Source: Planctomycetota bacterium (GTDB taxonomy: Bacteria > Planctomycetota > UBA8742 > UBA2392). From it: 64,000 bases of DNA. The notes beneath the pieces were generated by a model. It did no database searches, was not told the origin of the DNA, and saw only the letters and a list, made by a program, of their open reading frames with translations. The DNA lies in NCBI GenBank assembly GCA_016722065.1, contig JADKGX010000001.1, forward strand, positions 2,046,001-2,110,000. Direction: 5' to 3'. This document shows positions 44,843-53,790 of this stretch, one piece after another. Position numbers and translations under genes: made by a program. Every line of letters begins with the position of its first letter. Position 1 is the stretch's first letter.

Positions 44843-45055
44843 GATGGCTCTCCCAGCGTTTGTGGTTGTTCCGGACGCCGCACGCGCGGTCGCTTCCGGT
44901 GTGCACCAAACGCTATCAGGCGTTGCGACACTTTCGGGGCATGTGGGCCCTGGCGCTGCGACGGCAATGGCTGGAAACGCCTATGTGAAGCCAAGAGCGG
45001 GCCGACTGAAAAAAGATTCCTGCTGATTGCGATACCGGTTTGATATGCTGCCAGC

Positions 45056-45244
45056 ATGGACCCAGATGGCGTGACCAACTGGCTGGTGATCGGCATGTGC
45101 TTTGGCTATGCCGGTATTGGCTGGCTGATGATTGCCGGTGCGCATTTCTGGATTCGCCGCCGGCGCAGGCAGCCTGCGGGCCAACAGGGCGTGGCCACGG
45201 GCTATGGCGAAAGCTGGCGCAGCAACTCTCAATCCAACTTCTGA
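45056..45244 (+). CDS. Small single-span membrane protein
   Basis: A 62-residue protein: short N-terminus, one span (about 9-31), then an Arg cluster RRRRR and a polar tail. The positive cluster after the span predicts the C-terminus in the cytoplasm. It is not recognised. There is no clear ribosome-binding site, but the frame is intact and starts at a divergent promoter with recA, 57 bp upstream of the AhpD-like gene. Confidence 0.45.
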   Translation: MDPDGVTNWLVIGMCFGYAGIGWLMIAGAHFWIRRRRRQPAGQQGVATGYGESWRSNSQSNF

Positions 45245-45301
45245 ACCTTGCGCTCAAGCTGTTTCACAGGCGCCGCGCAGTGTTGAGCGAACTGATCGTC
45301 C

Positions 45302-45847
45302 ATGGCCTACATTCGCCAAGTGGAACAGCATCAGGCCACCGGGCTGGTGAAAGAACAGTACGATGCCGGCCTTGCGCGTGCGGGCAAGGTCTTCAACATT
45401 TTGCGGGTGCAGTCGCTGACCCCCGAGGCCTTGCAGGCCACGATGCACTTTTATGTACAGGTGATGCACGGCAAGGGCCCGCTGCGGCGCTGGGTGCGCG
45501 AGTTGCTGGCCACGGTGGTCAGCAAAATCAACGGCTGTGTGTACTGAATGCTTTCACACGCGCAGGATCTGCGCGAGTTCAGCAAAGACGGGCTGCTGGT
45601 AGAGGCCATCCAGCAGGGCTTTCGCAACTCGCCACTCGATGCCAAGCACAAGGCGCTGTGCGAGTGGGCCGAAAAACTCACCCTGACACCCACCCAGTGC
45701 GACCGCGCCGACGTTGACACCTTGCGCGCGCAAGGCTGGCGCGACGAAGAAGTGGTCAGCGCCGCGCAGATCATCGGCTTTTTCAACCACCTGAACAGGC
45801 TGGCGGACGGCCTTGGCATTGACCTTGAGCCGGAGATGCGGGCCTAG
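45302..45847 (+). CDS. AhpD-like peroxidase-related selenoprotein (CxxU) with in-frame TGA
   Basis: Alkylhydroperoxidase-D/carboxymuconolactone-decarboxylase family, 181 residues if the TGA at 45545-45547 is read. AhpD proteins have a redox motif NGCxYCxxxH. Here the first part reads NGCVY, then TGA, then MLSHAQDL, so the TGA sits exactly at the second Cys (position 82), with Cys79 and His86 in the expected places. The frame continues for 99 codons with typical AhpD helices (CEWAEKLTLTPTQ, LRAQGWRDEEVVSAAQIIGFFNHLNRLADGLGI). Directly after the TGA a stem-loop follows, as expected for a bacterial SECIS. The alternative is a nonsense mutation giving two pieces, 45302-45547 and 45548-45847. Selenocysteine is favoured because position, motif and hairpin agree. 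Confidence 0.78.
45559..45575 (+). promoter_or_regulatory. Candidate bacterial SECIS stem-loop
   Basis: CGCGCA-GGATC-TGCGCG, a 6-bp perfect stem (45559-45564 with 45570-45575). The loop begins GG, 17 bases after the TGA. Known bacterial SECIS elements have the apical loop about 16-37 nt downstream and a G in the first two loop bases, so this fits. Confidence 0.6.
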
Positions 45848-45898
45848 CCCCCGCCCCTTTGCGCTTTCGCGTTTTCGCGGCTGATCTATTCTCCGGCC

Positions 45899-46954
45899 AT
45901 GGACCAACGCCTTCATAACTCGTACTTCCTGAAAGCCTGCCGGGGCGAACGCGCCGACCGCACGCCAGTTTGGCTGATGCGACAGGCCGGGCGCTATATG
46001 CCCGAGTACCGCGCTATCCGCGCCAAAACCACATTCCTGGGCCTTTGCAAGACGCCCGAACTGGCGGCACAGGTGACACTGGACGCCCAGCGCATACTGG
46101 GGGTGGATGCGGCGATTCTATTTGCCGACCTGCTGCCGATTCTGGAGCCCATGGGTTTCAAACTGACGTACGAAGAAGGTGAAGGCCCCAAGATTCACAA
46201 CCCGCTTCGCACGGCCGCCGACATTGGCGCGCTGAAAGCGCCTGACCCGCGCCAGAGCATGCCCTTTGTGGGCGGAGCGATTGACCTGATCCGGCGCGGG
46301 CTGCCCGGTGATATCCCACTGATTGGCTTTGCCGGCGCGCCGTTTACGCTGGCCGCGTACGCCATAGAGGGCGGCGGCAGTAAGAACCACATCCACACCA
46401 AATCGCTGATGCTGGGCGACCCCGGCGCATGGCGCGCGCTGATGCAGCACTTCACGCGTCAGATCACGGACTATCTGCTGGCCCAGATTGAATGGGGCGT
46501 GCAGGCCGTGCAGTTGTTTGACAGTTGGGTCGGTTGCCTGAGTCCCGCGGATTACCGCGAACATGCACTGCCTTGGGTGAAGCAGGTGATCGCGGCGGTG
46601 AAGGGCAAAGTGCCGGTCATTTACTTCGGCACGGGTACAGCAACACTGTTGCCGCTGGTGTTCGACCCGGCACTCGGCGCACAGGACACACAGCCCGATG
46701 TTGTCGGCATCGACTGGCATACTCCGTTGCAACGCGGCTGGGAGATCGGCGCAAAGGCCGTGCAAGGCAACCTGGACCCGGTGTGCCTGTTCGCGCCGCG
46801 CCAGGCTGTGTTACACAAGGCGGCAGAAGTGCTGGAGGCCGCCAAAGGGCGCACGGGCCACATTTTCAATCTTGGTCACGGCATTCTTCCAAACACGCCG
46901 GTCGACAATGTCCGGGCATTGGTTGATTTTGTACACGCCGGTCTGCAAGCGTGA
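45899..46954 (+). CDS. hemE: Uroporphyrinogen decarboxylase
   Basis: Converts uroporphyrinogen III to coproporphyrinogen III in haem synthesis. The 351-residue protein has the family start, PVWLMRQAGRYMPEYR (about 23-38, substrate Arg residues). It also has FADLLPILEPMGF, GFAGAPFTLAAYAIEGGGSK, QLFDSWVGCLSP (about 204-215) and the closing FNLGHGILPNTPVDNV. All the expected blocks are present at normal length. The gene starts 51 bp after the AhpD-like gene and may share its transcript. Confidence 0.97.
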   Translation: MDQRLHNSYFLKACRGERADRTPVWLMRQAGRYMPEYRAIRAKTTFLGLCKTPELAAQVTLDAQRILGVDAAILFADLLPILEPMGFKLTYEEGEGPKIHNPLRTAADIGALKAPDPRQSMPFVGGAIDLIRRGLPGDIPLIGFAGAPFTLAAYAIEGGGSKNHIHTKSLMLGDPGAWRALMQHFTRQITDYLLAQIEWGVQAVQLFDSWVGCLSPADYREHALPWVKQVIAAVKGKVPVIYFGTGTATLLPLVFDPALGAQDTQPDVVGIDWHTPLQRGWEIGAKAVQGNLDPVCLFAPRQAVLHKAAEVLEAAKGRTGHIFNLGHGILPNTPVDNVRALVDFVHAGLQA

Positions 46955-46990
46955 ATCGCAGTGGCATTTCTGGAACCGCAAGCAGCAGAT

Positions 46991-48262
46991 TTACTTCGGC
47001 TTGATGCGGGCATGCGGGTCATCCAGTATGATCCGCGCACTGCGCTGGAACGTTAGATAGGCCCAGAACCACTCCATTAGCACCACCATCCGGTTGCGAA
47101 AGCCGATCAGAAAGAAGATGTGGAGCCACAACCAGAAACTCCAGGCCACGATTCCACTGAAGCCCCATTTGCCGAACTGCGCCACAGCGCGTGACCGGCC
47201 TATCGTGGCCAAGCTGCCTTTGTCGACATAGGAAAAGGGTTCCAGGGTGCGGCCGGTGACGCGCGCAAAGATGGCCCGTGCCGCGAATCTGCCCATCTGC
47301 ATTGCCGCCGGCGCCACGCCAGGAACCATGCCGTCGCGCCACTTCACGGCAGCCATATCGCCGATCACAAACACATTGCTGTGGCCAGGGATGCTCAAGT
47401 CAGGTTCCACCTGAACGCGTCCAGCGCGGTCCATGGGCACGCCCAGAGACTGCCCCAAGGGGTTACTTTGCACACCCGCGGCCCAAAGCACAGTTGCGGC
47501 CTGGATGCGTTCGGGGCCAATGCTTACGCCCATGGCGTCTATGGCCGTGACACGCGCGCCCGTGACCACCTGCACGCCCAGTCCTTCCAGTTGTCGTTGG
47601 GCGCTTTGGCTCAAGCGCGGCAGATAGGGCGTCAGCAAGCGGTCGCCAGCGTCCAGCAGCACCACGCGCGCGCTTTGCGGGTCGACGTTACGAAAGTCGC
47701 GCGTCAGCGTGTTTCGCGCAATCTCCGCCAGTGCGCCTGCCAGTTCGACGCCGGTAGGGCCGCCGCCAACGACAACAAAAGTCAGCAGTTCCTTGCGGCG
47801 CTGGGCATCGGTCTCGCGTTCTGCTTTCTCGTAGGCAATCAGCACGCGGCGCCGGATGTCAAAGGCGTCGTCAATGCTTTTGAGACCCGGGGCAAACTCC
47901 GCCCAAGCGTCGTGCCCGAAGTAACTGTGCATCGCGCCAGCGGCGACGATCAGATAGTCGAAATGGATCTCGCCGTCACTCAGGACAACGCGCTTGCCTG
48001 GGGCGTCGATGCTGTCGGCATTGGCCAACATCACAGTGACGTTGCGCTGGCGACGCAGAATCTTGCGAATGGGGGCGGCAATGTCAGGTGCGGCCAAGGC
48101 GGCGGTGGCGACCTGATACAGCAAGGGTTGAAAGACGTGGTGGTTGCGACGGTCAAGCAGGGTAATGCGTACCGGCGCGCGTTTCAGGGCCTTGGCGGCG
48201 TACAGCCCGCCAAAACCGCCGCCAATGATGACGACGTGAGGTTGGTTGCCGCCCCCGTCCAT
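46991..48262 (-). CDS. ndh: Type II NADH dehydrogenase
   Basis: Non-proton-pumping NADH:quinone oxidoreductase on the cytoplasmic membrane face. The 423-residue protein has an FAD-binding GxGxxG block (VVIIGGGFGGLYAA, 10-23), HHVFQPLLYQVAT, YLIVAAGAMHSYFG, the second NADH-binding VVVGGGPTGVELAGAL (about 162-177) and the FAD block NVFVIGDMAA (about 302). A hydrophobic C-terminal segment (about 360-395, WLHIFFLIGFRNRMVVLMEWFWAYLTF) anchors it to the membrane. It converges on hemE with about 36 bp between. Confidence 0.93.
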   Translation of the reverse strand: MDGGGNQPHVVIIGGGFGGLYAAKALKRAPVRITLLDRRNHHVFQPLLYQVATAALAAPDIAAPIRKILRRQRNVTVMLANADSIDAPGKRVVLSDGEIHFDYLIVAAGAMHSYFGHDAWAEFAPGLKSIDDAFDIRRRVLIAYEKAERETDAQRRKELLTFVVVGGGPTGVELAGALAEIARNTLTRDFRNVDPQSARVVLLDAGDRLLTPYLPRLSQSAQRQLEGLGVQVVTGARVTAIDAMGVSIGPERIQAATVLWAAGVQSNPLGQSLGVPMDRAGRVQVEPDLSIPGHSNVFVIGDMAAVKWRDGMVPGVAPAAMQMGRFAARAIFARVTGRTLEPFSYVDKGSLATIGRSRAVAQFGKWGFSGIVAWSFWLWLHIFFLIGFRNRMVVLMEWFWAYLTFQRSARIILDDPHARIKPK

Positions 48263-48354
48263 GCATTCTCCGCAGTTGAAACGTTACTCAGCGCGCGTTG
48301 CATCCAGGTTTCAAGGCCGCGCCGGGGTCTTCGTCATTGGCCTATGTGTGGCGA

Positions 48355-49467
48355 CTAAGTCTTCTTGTTCAGAACATGGGACGCGATTTCGCGCCCGGCC
48401 AGCGGCTTGGCGATCGCGTTGGCAGCCACTCTCATGCGCGTGCGCAGAGCGGGTTCAGCAATCAGCCTTGCCAGCTTCAGTCGCAGGCTTGCCGGGCTGC
48501 GCGCCTGCATCGCGGCACCGGCTTCTGTAACAAAATCGGCATTACGTTCTTCCTGCCCGGGTATGGCATTGGGAATCAGCATGGGCAGGCCCATGGACAG
48601 GCATTCGCTGGTCGTCAGCCCGCCGGATTTGGTCACGCACACGTCGGCCGCGGCCATCAGTTCATGAATGTTGTCAACAAAGCCAAACACGCGCAGCCGG
48701 GGGTCGCGCATAGATTCCAGCGTGGCTTTTACCTTGGCGTTGCGGCCGGCGATGACCAGAACGGTTGCGTCGCCAGCGCGCAGCACTTCGGCCACCAGTT
48801 CATCCAGCCCGCCGCCGCCCCAGCCGCCGCCCATCACAATCACAACGGGTCGAGCCTGGGAGAATTTCAAGGCAGCTCGCGCTGCGTCACGCGAAGGTAG
48901 GGCCGCGAATTGCGGCCCAACTGGAATTCCAGTTGGGTGAAGTCTGGCGCGATCCATGCCTTTGTCGACGAGTTCTTCCAGGCACTCGCAACTGGGCAGG
49001 AAGGTGGCGTCAGCGGCCGGTTGTGCCCAGAATCCGTGGGCGTAGTAGTCGGTCACGACAACCGAAATGTCGAACTTCGCCCAGGATTTGTCCCGAGAGG
49101 ACGCCAGCACCTGCACAGGCAGGAAGTGTGTACAGATCATTTGGTCGGGGCCGAAGTCGCGTACGAAGTGACGAAACTTTGCGAACTCAAGCTTGTCGAA
49201 TGCACGAATCAACTTGGGCGGCTTGAAGCGGGGCTTCTTCTTGTCGGCACTATTGTATAGGTAACCCCAAAGCTCGGGGGCGTGCTCGGCCAGTTTCAGA
49301 TAGCTCGACGTGTAGGCCTTGCGGTACGTACGGCTGGTCAGCGTAAGAATGTCCAGGTGCTGCACGGATGCAGCAGGGGACTCCTGCGCGATCCAGGCTT
49401 GCAGGCCCTGGGCTGCACGGGTGTGCCCCGAACCCACGCTGGCGGAAACGATCAGGATGCGGGTCAT
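48355..49467 (-). CDS. Glycosyltransferase of the MGDG-synthase/processive diacylglycerol glucosyltransferase type
   Basis: A 370-residue GT-B enzyme similar to MGDG synthases and UgtP. The N-terminal SASVGSGHTRAAQGL (donor/lipid-binding loop, about 7-21) and the DILTLTSRTYRKAYTSSYL, THFLPVQVLA and DYYAHGFW segments fit the MGDG-synthase N-domain. The C-domain has VIVMGGGWGGGGLDELV and a VTKSGGLTTSECLSMGLPMLI nucleotide-sugar motif. It probably makes glycolipids. Its start overlaps the stop of the upstream phosphatase gene by 4 bases (ATGA), so they are co-translated. Confidence 0.85.
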   Translation of the reverse strand: MTRILIVSASVGSGHTRAAQGLQAWIAQESPAASVQHLDILTLTSRTYRKAYTSSYLKLAEHAPELWGYLYNSADKKKPRFKPPKLIRAFDKLEFAKFRHFVRDFGPDQMICTHFLPVQVLASSRDKSWAKFDISVVVTDYYAHGFWAQPAADATFLPSCECLEELVDKGMDRARLHPTGIPVGPQFAALPSRDAARAALKFSQARPVVIVMGGGWGGGGLDELVAEVLRAGDATVLVIAGRNAKVKATLESMRDPRLRVFGFVDNIHELMAAADVCVTKSGGLTTSECLSMGLPMLIPNAIPGQEERNADFVTEAGAAMQARSPASLRLKLARLIAEPALRTRMRVAANAIAKPLAGREIASHVLNKKT

Positions 49468-50396
49468 AGGGTGTGCTCGTGCAGCAGCTTGCCAGTGCGG
49501 TCGCGCCAGTCAAAGCGCAGGCCTTGGGCATCAGCGTAAAGAACACTGAACCCGTACTCTTCAGCGCCAAAGACCACGCCCTTGGCCTGCTGCTTCCAGA
49601 CCAGCGGGGTCAACACCTTGCCACCTCCGCCTTGCACCAATTGTGTCAAACCGTCGCGAACGATCAGTTGCTGGTTGTGTTCGTGCCCTGAAATGTAGGC
49701 CTTGACGCCAGCCCTGACGAGTTTGTCGCGCAGTTCGTACTTCACGCGAGGCAGTGCGCCAAGTTTTCCGCAGGTGTAGATCGGGTGGTGGCCGCAGACA
49801 ACTACCGGCAGGTCAGGCGAACATTCGAGTTCCCGGTCCAGAAAATGCATCTGCGCCGCCCACTGTCCGAACTTGCGATTCGTATCGATGGCCACGACCT
49901 TCACAAGAGGGCCGGAAGCCGAATGAAAGGTATGACTCCAGAAAAACCAGGGCATATGCCAGCGCGGGTTCTTGCGGGTGTACTCAAATTGCGCCCGCAC
50001 GCTGCCGGCATGGTCGTGGTTGCCAAGCAGCGCGTGCCAGTGGAGTTGGCCAAGGTGAGGCGTGTCGTACACCTGTTCGAAGTACTGGCTCCACAGCGGG
50101 TCGTCGATACTGCTGACACCGCCCGGATAGAAATTGTCGCCCAGCATTAGACCGGCGTGAAAGCCTTTCAAGCTTGCAGCCAGTGTTTCCATTCCTTGGG
50201 CGACTTGCCATTGCTCGATCTGCCCGGAACCCCAATCACCCAGCACCAGCAGTCGCAAAGAACCTGAAATGGCCGGCGGTGCCACGTGGCTGCTTGCTGG
50301 CGCATAGGCCGGCAGGTGATTACGCCCGCAACCCGCCGCAGAAAGCGCGGCAAAGGCGGCAGCAGCCTGCAGGAATCGGCGGCGCGACGAATGCAT
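49464..50396 (-). CDS. Tat-exported metallophosphoesterase
   Basis: A 310-residue protein. The N-terminus has a twin-arginine signal (SSRRRFLQAAAAFAAL) with a Cys at about 23 (AAGCG), so it may be a lipoprotein. The calcineurin-like core has LVLGDWGSG (about 50-58), LGDNFYPGG, LLGNHDHAG, VVCGHHPIYTCG and SGHEHNQQ, the full metal-ligand set of purple-acid-phosphatase-like enzymes. It overlaps the glycosyltransferase gene by 4 bases. The link between a secreted phosphatase and a glycolipid enzyme is not explained by the sequence. 50397-50575 holds no gene. Confidence 0.85.
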   Translation of the reverse strand: MHSSRRRFLQAAAAFAALSAAGCGRNHLPAYAPASSHVAPPAISGSLRLLVLGDWGSGQIEQWQVAQGMETLAASLKGFHAGLMLGDNFYPGGVSSIDDPLWSQYFEQVYDTPHLGQLHWHALLGNHDHAGSVRAQFEYTRKNPRWHMPWFFWSHTFHSASGPLVKVVAIDTNRKFGQWAAQMHFLDRELECSPDLPVVVCGHHPIYTCGKLGALPRVKYELRDKLVRAGVKAYISGHEHNQQLIVRDGLTQLVQGGGGKVLTPLVWKQQAKGVVFGAEEYGFSVLYADAQGLRFDWRDRTGKLLHEHTL

Positions 50397-50575
50397 GGCA
50401 AGATGCTAGTGACACCAGCCGGCAAGGCATAGTCTGGATCGCGGTGTCATCCATCGGCGTCCGGGGAGCTTTCGCTGAACGCGCCCATGCGCGCCCTTGC
50501 CCCGACACGGGCCTGACCGGGACTTGGCTGGCGCTCGGCACCATGCCGTACGCCACACCCGGACGCCGACAGAAA

Positions 50576-51481
50576 TCAGGGTTGCTCCTTTTTCACGGGC
50601 TGTGGTGCCTCGCGGCTCAGGGGGTGCGGCACCGCGTTGCGGGCAGGTCTTGCAATGTGGGCGCCCATGGCGCGCATCAGGTCCGCCAGTTCGCCGTCCA
50701 GTGGTTTGTCCTCGACGACGGCCACGGTTCCATCCAGCGGACGCGCTACAAACGCGTGTTCGCGCACGATGCCGACGGCGATGATCGCGGGTGTCCAGTG
50801 GCCGGTTTCGGCCAGCAGTTCCGGCAGCGTGCCCAAAGTTGTTTCTGCCACCAGTGCTCTTGGGGTTCCACCACGGGCGATTACCGTGACAGGCTCCTGG
50901 GCGGCGCGGCCAGCGGCAATGAACTCGCGCGCGATATCAGCCGCGCGGTGCACTCCCATGAAAACAACGATGGGCCCCGGCGCGTCCGCCCAGCGTCGGA
51001 TTTCGTCGTTGCTGGTCTGGCCAGCACCGCTGAACACCGCAAACCCGTGGTTGCGTCCGCGGGCCGTCAGGGCCAGCCCAGCGCCGCCCAGCACGCCGTT
51101 GAGAGAACTGACGCCCGGGATGACGCGAAACGGAATGCCAGCGTTGTGCAGCGCCTCCAGTTCCTCCGTTCCGCGCCCGAACAGGAACGGGTCGCCGCCC
51201 TTGAGGCGAACGACGTTTCGGCCAAGTGAACCCTCACGCACCAGCAAGGCGTTGATTACCCGCTGGGACGTGAATTCGCCAAACGGCAGCTTGCCCACGT
51301 TGATCTTTTCGGCCTGCGGGGCGAGCTCAAGAATGTCCGGGCAGACCAGGTTGTCATGCAGCACGACATCAGCCCGAGACAGCGCACGTGCGGCACCCAG
51401 CGTCAAAAGGTCCGGGTCGCCGGGGCCGGCGCCAACCAGGCTTACCGTGCCGGGCTCGGTTGTGGGGTCAAAGTTGTTCAT
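50576..51481 (-). CDS. cobA: Uroporphyrinogen-III C-methyltransferase
   Basis: SAM-dependent SUMT, making precorrin-2 for the sirohaem of the upstream sulfite reductase. The 301-residue protein starts at the ATG at 51481, overlapping the stop of the sulfite reductase fusion by 4 bases. It has VSLVGAGPGDPDLLTLGA (SAM-binding, about 12-29), the family VRLKGGDPFLFGRG block (about 90-103), VIPGVSSLNGVLGGAGLALT and the later VFMGVHRAADIA. About 50 extra C-terminal residues (after HAFVARPLDG) are not part of SUMT. No separate precorrin-2 dehydrogenase/chelatase gene is in the window. Confidence 0.9.
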   Translation of the reverse strand: MNNFDPTTEPGTVSLVGAGPGDPDLLTLGAARALSRADVVLHDNLVCPDILELAPQAEKINVGKLPFGEFTSQRVINALLVREGSLGRNVVRLKGGDPFLFGRGTEELEALHNAGIPFRVIPGVSSLNGVLGGAGLALTARGRNHGFAVFSGAGQTSNDEIRRWADAPGPIVVFMGVHRAADIAREFIAAGRAAQEPVTVIARGGTPRALVAETTLGTLPELLAETGHWTPAIIAVGIVREHAFVARPLDGTVAVVEDKPLDGELADLMRAMGAHIARPARNAVPHPLSREAPQPVKKEQP

Positions 51482-53790
51482 GGCTGCGTCTCCTGATAAT
51501 CGTTTCGGGTCCTGGCTTGGCTGTGCAGGCCGCATTCTGTTTTGCCGCTGCCAGCCCAACGTCCTGCCCGTTCGCCCTGGCCGGGTTCTGTGGCGACCGT
51601 GCAAGGCTCGCAGCCGATGCTGCGAAAGCCCCGCCCAAGCAGCGGATGTTGGGGAATGCCGTAGACACCCAGTTCTCGGTCGATGTCCTGTCGAGTGACG
51701 TGTGCCAACGGCTGGATCTTGAGGGTTCCGTCCGGTTCAGCCTCCAGCACCCGGACACTTGTGCGCTCGCCCCCTTGCTCGCGCCGTAATGCAGAAACCC
51801 ATGCTGATTTGCCTCGGCGCAGCCGGCTCATCACTTGCACCTTGCGCAAGTTGCAGCACAGGTTGGCATCCCGTTGCCACAGGTTCTCGCCATAGGTGCT
51901 CGCAAACTCGGCCTCCGCAAAATCAGGGCCGACGGTGACGATGTTCAGGCCGAGTCGCTCACGCAGCAGGTCACGATAGGCCAGCGTTTCTGGAAACAGC
52001 TTTCCGGTGTCAATAAAATAGGCCGGGTGTTGCGGCGCGATCTCGTGCAACCATTGCAGCAGTAACACGCCTCCGGCGTTCAACGCGGTGCTGATCAGCA
52101 GCTTGTCGCCAAAGGTTTCAACGGCCCAGCGCAGCGCTTGGCGAGGCGGCAGCTTTTCCAGTTCGGCTGCCAATTCATGCGGTGCACCGACCGGCAGCGT
52201 CTCGGCCACTGGCCGGAGCAGACTTGACCACTCGCCCTGGTCGAGATTGACCCGTGATCGCAGCTTGCGCGCAAATGGCAGCAGGCCAACGCGATCGATC
52301 AGCGCGTCAAAGGGCTCATTGGGGTTGGCGCACTCCGCAATCAGCGCCACCGCGGCCGTAGAGACTGCGACGACATCGGCCTGGCTGAGCAAGTCTGCGA
52401 ACTGCTGTCCAATCAGTGTGCGCCCGTACAGACGGCCGCCGATCAACAGGTCGTAACCTTTGACGACTGCCCCGTTGGCCTTGCCTGCGTTGCCGCGAAA
52501 GCCAAGGTCATAGAGCTGCGGCTGGCTGCAGGAGTTCGGGCAGCCACTGACACTAATGCGAATCCGCTTGGCCCACTCCGGCGCGGTCAGGCCTGTCAGC
52601 GCATCGGACAGCACGCATGCAAAATCGTGGGTTTCGACAAACCCCTTGCGGCAACTTGATGCGCCGGGGCAAGCCACGATGTCTCGTGCCCCAAACCAGC
52701 CCGAAGGCGGAAAGCCGAGTTCCTCAAGTTCGCGCACAAGGGTGGGCACGAATTGCGCCGGAACATCTGGAATGGCGATGTTCTGCCGCACGGAAAGGTG
52801 AATGCGTGATGCACCTGCGCGGCGGGCGGCAGCAAGGACGGGCTTGACACCTATGCCGGTGACGTCACCTGCCACCAGCGGCACGCGCACTCTAAAGCGG
52901 CCGTCTTGCTGGGCATGCACGCCGTCGGCGCTCAGGCGTGGTGCAGGCGCAGTCGGTGTCACGACCGGGTTCGTGTCTACGCCTGCAGGCGCGCTCCAGC
53001 GCTGGAGGATCAGTTCACGCACTTTGACCAGTCCCATGTCTTGCAGCACGTATTTCAGACGGGCCTTGGCGCGGTTCTTGCGGTTGCCCCACTCGTTGTG
53101 CACCAGCACGGCAGCTTCGATCAAGTTGCCGACTTCCGCGGCAGGAACGTTGGCGAACGCCAGGTCACCCAGACGCGGCTCGCGCCCCAGGCCGCCGCCA
53201 AGCCAGACGCTGAATCGCAGGGCAGGGGCTTCACCAACTGCTTGGGTCAGAGTGTCCACGCCACGCTCTTCGACAAACCCGAGGTCATTGATGCGGTGCA
53301 AAGGCTCGCGGTCATCTGCAGAGTAAAAGGCGATCTTGAACTTGCGTGGCAGCACTTCAAATTCAGGCTTTCCAGCAAAGCGCAGGGTCGCGGACTGGAC
53401 CAATTCCTGGATGCGGTCCACACTTGCGCTGGCGCTTTCGCTGCCAAGCACAATGTTGCGCACCGAATCGCCGCAGGCGCCGCGGGTTGTCAGGCCGATC
53501 GTTTCGACCCTGTCAACGAACTCGAGCAGTTTCGCCTCGGGCACGCCGTGGAACTCAATGTTTGCGCGGGTGTCAACGTGCCACTCTCCGCCACTATAGG
53601 CATGGGCGAAGTCGGCCAGCGAATCGGCCTGGTCCAGTGTTAGCAGGCCGCCGGGTACACGCAGCCGCAACATGTACAAGCCCCGCTCTCGCTCCGGGTA
53701 CACGCCGTCGATGGTGACCTCACCACTGGCACGCAGGATGCGGTGCTTTTCCAGATCGGTCTTGGGAAGGTGTCTGATCTCAGGTTCCAT
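51478..53790 (-). CDS. Fusion of sulfite reductase haemoprotein and APS reductase
   Basis: A 770-residue two-enzyme protein. Residues 1 to about 545 are a ferredoxin-type sulfite/nitrite reductase: two parallel half-domains (GVYPERERGLYMLRLRVPGG, ANIEFHG; then RFRVRVPLVAGDVTG). The [4Fe-4S]-sirohaem ligands are CPGASSC (about 370) and CPNSC (about 418). Residues about 550-770 are CysH: HLISTALNAGG-type core (LLISTALNAGGVLLLQW), FIDTGKLFPETLAY, NLCCNL (about 645), GCEPC (about 728) and the catalytic ECGLH (about 753). The two extra Cys pairs bind [4Fe-4S] and mark an APS-type rather than PAPS-type reductase. Together it would take APS to sulfite and then sulfide. It lies in a unit with a Cys-rich leader, a small membrane protein and cobA. 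Confidence 0.92.
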   Translation of the reverse strand: MEPEIRHLPKTDLEKHRILRASGEVTIDGVYPERERGLYMLRLRVPGGLLTLDQADSLADFAHAYSGGEWHVDTRANIEFHGVPEAKLLEFVDRVETIGLTTRGACGDSVRNIVLGSESASASVDRIQELVQSATLRFAGKPEFEVLPRKFKIAFYSADDREPLHRINDLGFVEERGVDTLTQAVGEAPALRFSVWLGGGLGREPRLGDLAFANVPAAEVGNLIEAAVLVHNEWGNRKNRAKARLKYVLQDMGLVKVRELILQRWSAPAGVDTNPVVTPTAPAPRLSADGVHAQQDGRFRVRVPLVAGDVTGIGVKPVLAAARRAGASRIHLSVRQNIAIPDVPAQFVPTLVRELEELGFPPSGWFGARDIVACPGASSCRKGFVETHDFACVLSDALTGLTAPEWAKRIRISVSGCPNSCSQPQLYDLGFRGNAGKANGAVVKGYDLLIGGRLYGRTLIGQQFADLLSQADVVAVSTAAVALIAECANPNEPFDALIDRVGLLPFARKLRSRVNLDQGEWSSLLRPVAETLPVGAPHELAAELEKLPPRQALRWAVETFGDKLLISTALNAGGVLLLQWLHEIAPQHPAYFIDTGKLFPETLAYRDLLRERLGLNIVTVGPDFAEAEFASTYGENLWQRDANLCCNLRKVQVMSRLRRGKSAWVSALRREQGGERTSVRVLEAEPDGTLKIQPLAHVTRQDIDRELGVYGIPQHPLLGRGFRSIGCEPCTVATEPGQGERAGRWAGSGKTECGLHSQARTRNDYQETQP

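Noticed and set aside
44843..45055. SOS box upstream of recA
   Set aside because: No GAAC-N4-GTTC, CTG-N10-CAG or GTTC-N7-GTTC type site could be recognised with confidence.
45548..45847. Separate small gene after the TGA
   Set aside because: Its sequence is the C-terminal half of the AhpD-like fold; a frame continuous with the upstream half explains it better.
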